From positions 1 to 55,901 of the forward strand of contig LRMT01000107.1 of assembly GCA_001725945.1 (NCBI GenBank): 55,901 bases of DNA. Direction: 5' to 3'. The position numbers and the translations under genes were made by a program. Below the pieces are notes generated by a model that did no database searches, was not told the origin of the DNA, and saw nothing but the letters and a program-made list of their open reading frames with translations. The stretch comes from Cupriavidus sp. UYMMa02A (GTDB taxonomy: Bacteria; Pseudomonadota; Gammaproteobacteria; Burkholderiales; Burkholderiaceae). Below, piece by piece: positions 48,711 through 55,901 of this stretch (positions are counted from its first letter, which is position 1; each line of letters opens with the position of its first letter).

Positions 48711-49649
48711 ATGAAGACGATCGAATGGAAAGACTGGGAAATTTTCTGCCGCGTGGTGGAAGGCGGCGGGTTCACCCAGGGCGCGAGCTGGCGGAAGTGC
48801 CCAAGTCTTCGGCCAGCGCGGCTGTCGCCCGCCTGGAGGGCCAGCTCGGAGTACGGTTGTTCGAACGGACCACGCGCCGCGTGCGCGTGACCGAGCGCGG
48901 CCAGCGGCTCTACGACCGCGTGGCGCCGCTGTTCGCTGAACTGCATGAAATCAGCGCCGAGGCCGCCTCCGTCAGCGACGAGGTCAGCGGCGTGCTGCGC
49001 ATCTCGACCCCGTATGAAGTCGGATCCCAGCACCTGTCCGAGGGGCTCGAGCCGGCTGATGCGGCTGCATCCGCGCCTGCGCATCCACGTGGATGTGAGC
49101 TGGGACCAGCCCGACCTGATCCGCCATGGCTACGACCTCGCGTTCGTCATGACCAACACGCGGCTGCAGGACACCTCGTTCGCCAGCAAGCGCGTCGTGC
49201 TGATCGAGCGCGGCTTCTACGCCGCGCCCGCCCTGATCCGCGACCGCGGCCTGCCGCGTACCCCGCAGGACCTGGCCGGCTGGCCCACGCTTGGCAACGC
49301 TGACGACCACTTCTGGGAATTCCTGCGCGACGACGTCGAAACCGCCCGCCTGGATGTCGAGCCGCGCATCTGCACGCACAATGCAGAACTGCGCCTGAAG
49401 GCCGCCATCGACGGGCTCGGCGTGGCACGGCTGTCGCCGCGCTTCGTGCAGGAACAGGTCCAGCTAGGGCAGCTCGTGCGCGTGCTGCCGGCCTACGCGT
49501 CATCACCGCTCAAGGTCTACGTGCTGATGCCCGCGCGCAAACTGATGCCGGCCAGCGTGCGGGTGTTCCTGGACGTGCTTGAACAGACACTGGGGGTGCC
49601 GGAGACGAAGCGACCGGCGGCGAGAAGGCGGGAGGCGGCACAGGCTTGA
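48711..49649 (+). CDS. LysR-family transcriptional regulator (two frame breaks)
   Basis: About 312 residues. HTH: DWEIFCRVVEGGGFTQGARE, SSASAAVARLEGQLGVRLFE, TTRRVRVTERGQRLYDR. Effector domain: GVLRISTPYEVG, RLMRLHPRLRIHVDVSW, ELRLKAAIDGLGVARLSPRF. Breaks near 48782 (-1) and 49043 (+1 or -2). No obvious divergent target gene is left of it; the palindrome at 48616 fits autoregulation. Confidence 0.85.
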
Positions 49650-49680
49650 AAATCAAGGGTCTATGCCAGCCTTCGACGCA

Positions 49681-49720
49681 TCAATGCTGTACTGAATGGG
49701 ATGTGCTAGCATTGATAGCA
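49681..49720. promoter_or_regulatory. Inverted repeats upstream of the toxin-antitoxin pair
   Basis: TCAATGCT (49681-49688) pairs with AGCATTGA (49708-49715), and TGCTA (49704-49708) pairs with TAGCA (49716-49720). The overlapping repeats end 19 bases before the antitoxin ATG, the usual position of a VapB/FitA autoregulatory operator. Confidence 0.5.
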
Positions 49721-49739
49721 ATCATGTAAGGAGAGGCCC

Positions 49740-49976
49740 ATGGCAAACTTGTTGGTTCGCAACATTGACGACTGCCTTGTCCAGCGCCTGCGCGAACGCG
49801 CAGCATCTCACGGGCGCAGCGCGGAGGCCGAACATCGTGAGATCTTATCGAAGGCGCTAGGCGGCACCGCTCGCAAAAGTTTCGCTGAGGTACTCATGAC
49901 CATGCCGAACGTCGGTGAGGATGCCGACTTTCTTCGCATCGAAGATTCTGACGAGGCTGCGCGTGTACCTGGTTGA
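49740..49976 (+). CDS. FitA/VapB-like antitoxin
   Basis: Intact, 78 residues. MANLLVRNIDDCLVQRLRER is the ribbon-helix-helix start; RSAEAEHREILSKALGG is the second helix, typical of FitA/StbC-type antitoxins. Strong AAGGAGAG ribosome site. Binds DNA and the toxin encoded by the next, overlapping gene. Confidence 0.88.
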   Translation: MANLLVRNIDDCLVQRLRERAASHGRSAEAEHREILSKALGGTARKSFAEVLMTMPNVGEDADFLRIEDSDEAARVPG

Positions 49977-50379
49977 TACCAACGTCATCAGCGAAGTGCG
50001 CAAGGGTCAACGTGCGAACAACGGCGTGTTGGCATTCTTCCGTCATGCAATCCTGAGCGACGCGGATCTCTACCTGTCCGTGGTGACCGTTGGGGAGCTG
50101 CGGCGAGGGGTTGAAGTGGTTCGCTATCGCGGTGATGAAAAGCAGGCGGTAATGCTAGAGGCGTGGTTGGGCACGGTTCTGAATGATTTCGCTCAGAACA
50201 TCCTCCCTGTGGACGCAGATGTATGCCAGATCTGGGGACGTCTCCGAGTACCACATCCCGAACACGCCTTGGACAAGTTGATTGCCGCCACGGCCTTGAT
50301 ACATGATCTGACCGTGGCAACTCGCAATGTGGAAGATTTCGCTGGGCTTGGCGTACGAGTCCTGAACCCCTTCGACTAA
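49963..50379 (+). CDS. VapC/FitB-type PIN-domain ribonuclease toxin
   Basis: Intact, 138 residues. The first Asp is in YLVDTNVISE, a Glu in VGELRRGVEV, and the further acidic residues in PEHALDKLIAATALIHDLTV and ATRNVEDF, making a complete PIN metal site. I chose GTG 49963 because it puts YLVDTN at the very N-terminus as in the family; it overlaps the antitoxin by 14 bases. Toxin cleaves RNA when free of antitoxin. Confidence 0.88.
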   Translation: MYLVDTNVISEVRKGQRANNGVLAFFRHAILSDADLYLSVVTVGELRRGVEVVRYRGDEKQAVMLEAWLGTVLNDFAQNILPVDADVCQIWGRLRVPHPEHALDKLIAATALIHDLTVATRNVEDFAGLGVRVLNPFD

Positions 50380-50383
50380 CCCC

Positions 50384-51468
50384 TCAATCCCCAAACACCA
50401 CCACCGACCGCGCCAGCTCCCCTCGCCGCAGTTCATCGAACGCGCTGTTGATCTCCTCCAGCGGCAAGCGCCGCGAGATCAGTTCGTCGAGCTTCAGCCG
50501 CCCCGCCATGTAGAAATCCACCATGCGCGGCATGTCCACCGGGAAGCGGTTGGAGCCCATCAGCGAGCCCTGAATCTTCTTCTCGCTGAGGAAATCGCTG
50601 CCCTTGAGTTCGATCTTCACGCCCGGTGCGATCATGCCGATCACCGTGGCCGTGCCGCCGCGGCGCAGCATCGCGAAAGCCTGCTCGGTGGTCTGCTTGA
50701 GGCCGATCGCCTCGAAGGCATGGTGAACGCCGCCGCCGGTCAGCGCACGTACCGCATCGACGGTATCGTCGCCGGCCTCGACGACGTCAGTCGCGCCGAA
50801 CTGCCGCGCCAGTTCCAGCTTGCCCGGCACGCGATCGATCGCAATGATGCGGCCCGCGCCTGCAATGGCTGCGCCGTTGATGGTGGCAAGCCCGATGCCG
50901 CCACAGCCGATCACGGCCACGGTTTCACCGGGCTGCACGCGCGCCGTATGCACCACCGCGCCAAAGCCGGTGGTCACGGCGCAGCCGATCAGCGCCGCGC
51001 GGTCCAGCGGCATGTCGCGGCGGATGGCCACCAGCGCATGCTCGTGCACGAGCATCTGCTCGGCAAAGGCGGAGAGGTTGAGGAACTGGTTCATCAAGCC
51101 ACCGTGGCGTGCCGTCAGCGCGGGGCCTCGCCTTCGCCGCGCCGCGTGTCGGGCTCGGTGCAAAGCGACAGGTGGCCGGTCAGGCAATGTTCGCAATGGC
51201 CGCAGTAGGCCGACAGGCAGGTGATCACATGGTCCCCGGGCCGCACCGTGCGCACCAGTTCGCCAACCTGTTCGACCACGCCGGCCGCTTCGTGGCCGAG
51301 CACGGCGGGCATCGGATACGGATAGGCGCCGTCCAGGAAGTGCAGATCGGAATGGCACACCCCGACGGCGGCGGTGCGCACCAGCACCTCATGCGGGCCG
51401 GGCTTGCCAATGGCAACGTCTTCGATCACGAAGGGGGACTTGGATTGATGCAGGACAGCGGCTTTCAT
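50384..51468 (-). CDS. Zinc-dependent alcohol dehydrogenase, class III-like (one frame break)
   Basis: About 361 residues. Catalytic zinc ligands in VGVCHSDLHFLDGA, VLGHEAAGVVEQVG and later Cys; structural zinc in AYCGHCEHCLTGHLSLC. NAD site GCGGIGLATINGAAIAGA. One base missing near 51120. It converges with the VapC gene (5-base gap). Likely oxidises a primary alcohol or aldehyde adduct; substrate unknown. Confidence 0.88.
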
Positions 51469-51608
51469 GGATCTCCTTGCATTTCGGGCCGCAAGAATGA
51501 CGCGGAGGGTACCGCGCGGCGGCCGTCAGTGGGTTCCGGGGGCGCAGCCGGTGACATTACCGCCGATCGGAGATTCACGTAAGACGCTGTGCAGCATCCG
51601 CCTCCCGC

Positions 51609-53289
51609 TTACAGCTCTTCCTTGATCGGGAGCACACGCAGGAAGCCGATGCCAAGGTGCTGCAGCGGATTCATATCCGGTTCGCTGTCGTAGGTCGTCA
51701 ACTGGCCCTTCTCGCGCGTGACCCAGGTCAGGTGGCGCGAGCTGCCGTCGGGGCTCGCGCGCAGCTCGAGCCGATACGCGATGTCAAGCAGGCCGTCGTT
51801 CATGCCTTGGAGGATGCGCTGGGCCAGCGGCGCGCTGTCCAGCACGATACCCATTTCGGTATTCAGCCTGGCCGAGCGCGGGTCCATGTTGAGCGAGCCG
51901 ATGAACACCAGGTGCTGGTCGACGATGTAGTTCTTGGCATGCAGCTCGCGCGGCTCGATGCCAGCCACGAGCGCGAACGCGAGCCAGACCCCGATCCCGA
52001 CTTCGTCTGCTTGCCGCGCTGCGCGAGTTCCGCATAGGCGCTCGGCTTGAGCTCGTACAGCTCGACACCCGCCGCCAACAGCGCCTCGCGGTGGGGCATG
52101 TAGCCGGCATGCACGGCGCTCACGTCGGTGGCGGCGAAGGAATTGGTCAGGACACGCACGTGGATGCCGCGCCGCGCCAGCGCGATGAGCCATGCCTCGC
52201 CGTCATCGTCCGGCACGAAATACGGCGATACCAGCACCACCTCGCTCTTCGCCGCGCGGATCATGCGTTCGAGGCGCATCGTGGCATAGCCGTCGCCCTC
52301 GGTCTTCTCGGTGATCTTGGCCGCATTGTCGGACACCACGGTGGCCTTGCCCGTGTAGGCAGGCATGTGGCCGCTTTCGATGCCCTTCGCCAGGCCGGAG
52401 TCGAGCAGTTCCTGCACATAGGGGCTGGCGCGCGCCTGGTCGCCGCGCGCCTCGAGCCGCTTGCGCAACGCGTGCATCTCTTCGGGGGCCTCCTTGCCTT
52501 CGGGTATCAGCGCCACCACCGGGTAGGACGAGGGATCGTTCCAGTACTCGTCGAACACCGCCGACACCTGCGGCACGACCGGGCCCGCCACGAGTACGTC
52601 GAGATCACTGAAGTCCATGTCCGCGCGCGCGGAGAAATAGGCATCGCCCACATTGCGCCCGCCCACCAGCGACATCTGGTTGTCCACCGTCATCGACTTG
52701 TTGTGCATGCGGCGGTCCAGCCGGCTGAAGCTCCATAACGCTTCCAGCCAGCGCGCACTACGGTTGGCGAACGGGTTGAACAGCCGGACTTCGATATTTG
52801 GATGGGAGTCGATGGCCGACAGCACCTTGTCCAGCCCACCGGTATGCAGGTCGTCCAGCAGCACGCGCACGCGCACGCCGCGGTCGGCGGCGTGATGATG
52901 TCGCCGAGCACGGCGGCGCCAGTGCCGGTCGGCTCGAAGATATAGGTCTGCAGGTCGAGGCTGCGCTGCGCTGCGCGCGCCATGGCCAGCCGCGCGGCGA
53001 GTGCGTCGGGGCCGGACGACAGCGGGTAGAACAGCGAATCACCCGGATGCTGCGCCAGCCTTGGCGCCAGCACCTTGCCCAGTGGCGTGTCGCTGGTATT
53101 GGCCGGCGCCGATGAGGGCGTGCGCTCGGCCGATGCCGGCAGGCTTGCACAGCCCGCCAGGAAGCCGGCGCAGGCAAGCGTCGTCGCGAGCGTGGCTACG
53201 CGGCGCCAGCGTGCCCGCAAGGCTTGCCATGGACCGGCGTGCCGGGCCACCGGGTGCGACAGGCTGGGCGAACTGCAGTTTTGGTGCAT
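51609..53289 (-). CDS. Phospholipase D/cardiolipin synthase-like lipoprotein (two frame breaks)
   Basis: About 560 residues. The N-terminus has a lipobox AGCASLPA after ATLATTLACAGFL. Both HKD motifs are seen: MHNKSMTVDNQMSLVGGRN and LHAKNYIVDQHLVFIGSLN. Breaks near 52878 and 52010, one base missing each. Similar to the ClsC-type secreted/membrane synthases that transfer phosphatidyl groups. It is divergent from the acyl-CoA synthetase gene. The 255-base gap to it has no other gene. Confidence 0.83.
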
Positions 53290-53544
53290 TCGGGTGTCTC
53301 CGCTGCGCCGCGCAGGCGCCGGCTTGCCGGGCGGACCGTGGGTCCGGTTCATCCGATATCTTGCACGATACACCGCCGCGCGCGCTGGGGGTATGGCCAA
53401 AGCCATATTGCACCGCAGCAAGCACGCGGTGCGCGCACCGCGTCCGTTCACAATGTGCACAGTCTGGGCCGCCGTGCTTGCCGCGGCCTGCTGCCATGGG
53501 CTTGAATCGCTCCACCTTCCGGCACAGGAAGGATGGAGATCACG

Positions 53545-55669
53545 ATGACCTTTACCGCAACGCGCCCCAGCCAGACCGCGCCGCGCTGTCCCAGCTGCTC
53601 GAACCCGCTTCCATTGCCATCATCGGCGCCTCGCGCGATACCAGCCGCATCGGCGGCGTGGCGCTGGACCACCTGCAGCGCCTTGGCTACCGGGGCACGG
53701 TCTATCCGGTGAACCCGCGCTATGCGGAAATCGCCGGCCTGGCCTGCTATCCCGACGTCGAGTCTGCCGAAGGCGCCCGACGTGGCTGTGCTCGCACTCG
53801 GCGCCGACGAAGTGCTGCCGCAACTGCGGCGCTGCCACGCGGTTGGCATCCGCGCGGCGATCCTGTATGCCTCGGGCTTTGCCGAAACGGGCGAGGCCGG
53901 CGTCGCCCTTCAGGCCGAACTCACTGCCTTCGCCCGCGAGACCGGCATGGCCATCGCCGGCCCCAACTGCATGGGACTGGCCAACCTGACCACGCGCGCC
54001 ATCACCGCGTTCGCCACCACGTTCCGCGCGTTTCCGCCGCAGGACGGCCCCGGCCATGTCAGCCTGCTGACGCAAAGCGGCAATGTCTGCGCCATTGTCT
54101 ACGCCACCGGCCGCCAGATGGACGTGGGCTTCCACCAGTTCATCAACACCGGCAACGAGGCCTGCCTGGACTACGCCGACTACCTCGACTACCTGGCCGA
54201 CGATGCACAGACCGATGCCGTGGTCGGCTACGTGGAAGGCCTGCGCAACGGTGCGCGCTTCGTCGACGCGGCCGCGCGGCTGCGTGCGGCGGGCAAGCCG
54301 CTGATCGTGCTCAAGGCCGGTGAAAGCGAGGCTGGCTCCAGCGCCACGCAGTCGCACACGGCGGTGCTGGCCGGCAATCAGGCCATCTACCGCGCGGCAT
54401 TCGCCCAGCTCGGCGCGATGCAGGCGCGCGACCCTGCCCACCTGACCGACCTGGCCTACCTGTCGGGCTTTCGCCAGCGCAGCGCCGGGCGCCGCGCAGT
54501 GGTGGCATCGGTGTCAGGCGCCATGGGCGCGCTGTCGGCCGACCTGCTGAGCGCCGCGGGCCTCGAAGTACCGCGCCTGTCGGAAGCGCTGCAGCAGCGC
54601 CTGCAGGTCGCGGTGCCCGAGATCGGCGGCGTGGCCAACCCGGTCGACATGACCGGCCAGCTCTTCAACCGCAATGGCCTGGCCTACGCGGTGCTGGACA
54701 ACCTGGCCGCCGATGACGGTACGGATGTGATCTTCCTCTACGCCACGGCCTACCTGCTCGACCGCGTCGCCGACGAACTGATCGAGGTCGCCGCGAAGAC
54801 CAACCGCCTGATCGTGGTCGCCACCACTGGCGAGCCCAGCAGCCGGCAGCGGCTCGCCGCGGCTGGCGTGGCGCTGTTCCCCGACGTCGCACGCGCCGCG
54901 CAGGCGCTGGGCACCTATGTGGGCTGGCTTGGCACCGCCGCCCCGACTGCTCATTGGGTGGACCTGCGCGCCCAGGCTTCGACGAGCGCGGCAGGCTACC
55001 TGCCGGCCGCATCGACGGACGAATACCAGGCCAAGCAGTGGCTATCGGGCCTTGGCGTGCCGACGCGCCGAGGCCATGGCCACCACGCCCGACGAGGCCG
55101 CCAGCGCCGCTGACAGCATTGGCTACCCGGTGGTGGTCAAGGTGCTGAGCCCGGACATCGCGCACAAGACCGAAGTCGGCGGCGTGCGCCTGGGCCTTGC
55201 CGACGCACGGCAGGTACGCACGGCCGCAGCCGAGGTCGTCGCCAATGCGGTGCAAGCCATGCCGCAGGCCGAGCAACGCGGCGTGCTGGTGCAGAAGATG
55301 GCCAGCGGCGTCTGCGAGCTGATCGTCGGCGTGACGCGCGATCCGGTGTTCGGGCCGGCGATGACCGTGGGCCTCGGCGGCATCTTCACCGAGATATTCC
55401 ATGACGTGGCGCACCGCCTGCTGCCGGTGGATCGCTCCATGGCGCACGAGATGTTGTCCAGCCTGCGCGGCTTCCGCCTGATGACCGGCTTCCGCGGCAA
55501 GCCCTCCGCCGATATCGAAGCCGCCGCGTCAGCCATCGCCGCGCTGTCGGATGCCGCCATGGCGCTCGGCGACCAGCTCTGCGAAATGGAAGTGAACCCG
55601 CTGCTGGTACGCCAGGCCGGACAAGGCGCGGTGGCACTCGATGCCTTGATTCTGACGAACGAGCAATAG
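53545..55669 (+). CDS. NDP-forming acyl-CoA synthetase (acetate-CoA ligase type) (three frame breaks)
   Basis: About 707 residues. CoA-binding domain: SIAIIGASRDTSRIGGVALD, YRGTVYPVNPRY; succinyl-CoA-ligase-like middle: GPNCMGLANLT, LLTQSGNVCAIVY, LIVLKAGESEAGS with SHTAVLAGN, where the phospho-His is expected; C-terminal ATP-grasp: IGYPVVVKVLSPDIAHKTEV and EMEVNPLLV. Breaks near 53570 (-1), 53775 and 55060 (each +1 or -2). It makes acyl-CoA with NDP and phosphate release, or ATP in reverse. Confidence 0.85.
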
Positions 55670-55685
55670 CCCTGAGGAGACCGCT

Positions 55686-55901
55686 ATGCAGGCTGAGAAA
55701 ACTGAAGTCATCAACGACCGACGCCGTACCAGCCTCTCGGTGCTGGCGCTCGGCATCCTGGCGCCACTCGCCACATCTGACCATGGTGGGAGGAGGCGCG
55801 TTTGGCAACGAAGCCCATTGGATCTTTCAAGCACTGCGGCGTGCTTTGCACGGAGTGCACCATCATCCCTTGGATGTTGCCGTGGTCTGTTACCGCCAGA
55901 T
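55686..55901 (+). CDS. Start of an unknown gene, cut by the window end
   Basis: ATG 55686 behind AGGAGA, 16 bases after the previous stop, so likely cotranscribed. It reads MQAEKTEVINDRRRTSLSVL, then after a probable frame change near 55781 MVGGGAFGNEAHWIFQALRR and HHHPLDVAVVCYRQ. I do not recognise the family. Confidence 0.4.
   Translation, partial: MQAEKTEVINDRRRTSLSVLALGILAPLATSDHGGRRRVWQRSPLDLSSTAACFARSAPSSLGCCRGLLPPD

Noticed and set aside
1..55901. Programmed ribosomal frameshifting as the cause of the frame breaks.
   Set aside because: The breaks are at varied places without slippery heptamers or downstream structures, in families that never use recoding.
1..55901. CRISPR array, tRNA/rRNA genes, phage integrase or replication origin.
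   Set aside because: Looked for on both strands; no regularly spaced repeats, cloverleaf, rRNA blocks, integrase motifs or iteron clusters seen.

Overview
The window is GC-rich with dense, ATGA-overlapping operons. It carries two Bug/TctC-type solute receptors, a burkholderial trimeric porin, a DUF3141-Pta-AckA-FabI block and several CoA-based catabolic clusters. Together these point to Burkholderiales, most probably Cupriavidus or a close relative; this is judged from gene content only. I saw no rRNA, tRNA or CRISPR array. About half of the coding regions contain one or more 1-base reading-frame breaks, nearly all repaired by adding one base to a short homopolymer. I annotate these as single genes with the break positions and treat them mainly as sequence errors, apart from four regions that look like genuine relics.

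Layout. (1) 1-3210, plus strand: end of a beta-keto acid cleavage enzyme, a Bug receptor, a quinone oxidoreductase and an atypical SDR. (2) 14923 down to 3280, minus strand: extradiol-type dioxygenase, FAH-family hydrolase, quinone oxidoreductase, acyl-CoA synthetase, a large molybdenum subunit of the pyrogallol transhydroxylase type carrying an N-terminal SCP2-like domain, its iron-sulfur subunit, then a porin and an SDR. This looks like an aromatic or lipid-like substrate pathway. (3) 22480 down to 15452, minus strand: adaptor, RND pump, TolC-like channel and a patatin lipoprotein, with a divergent TetR regulator at 22970. (4) 24051-29672, plus strand: DUF3141 protein, Pta, AckA, FabI and a small RRM-like protein. 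(5) 29846-30890: a damaged AcrR-type regulator and two truncated transposases. (6) 34595 down to 30924, minus strand: a PqiA-PqiA-PqiB-PqiC envelope lipid-transport operon. (7) 34842-36930: an AT-richer DUF4239 membrane gene fused to a decayed copy of the 22970 TetR gene, an intact second TetR, and a decayed copy of a cupin dioxygenase gene. (8) 36930-46379, plus strand: two paralogous GntR-cupin modules around an SMP-30-like protein, a CaiB CoA-transferase, an enoyl-CoA hydratase, an AtuA-like protein and a second Bug receptor. (9) 46455 to the end: PEBP protein, ArsR, DUF6630, LysR, a VapBC/FitAB toxin-antitoxin pair, alcohol dehydrogenase, phospholipase D-type protein, NDP-forming acyl-CoA synthetase and the start of an unknown gene.

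The most striking observation is a shared DNA element, TGAC-N6-GTCA-N3-TGAC-N6-GTCA (core GTCATCCTGAC), found at five places: before the dioxygenase/molybdenum operon, before the RND operon, over the start codon of the 22970 TetR, before the DUF3141-Pta-AckA-FabI operon and before the Pqi operon. At the dioxygenase operon it covers a good sigma-70 promoter. This suggests one TetR-controlled regulon linking degradation of a hydrophobic aromatic compound, its efflux, envelope lipid traffic and a fermentative/low-oxygen metabolic block. The second notable item is the molybdenum enzyme itself: an SCP2-like fusion on the catalytic subunit and a partner subunit that has lost three of the four ligands of one specific [4Fe-4S] cluster.
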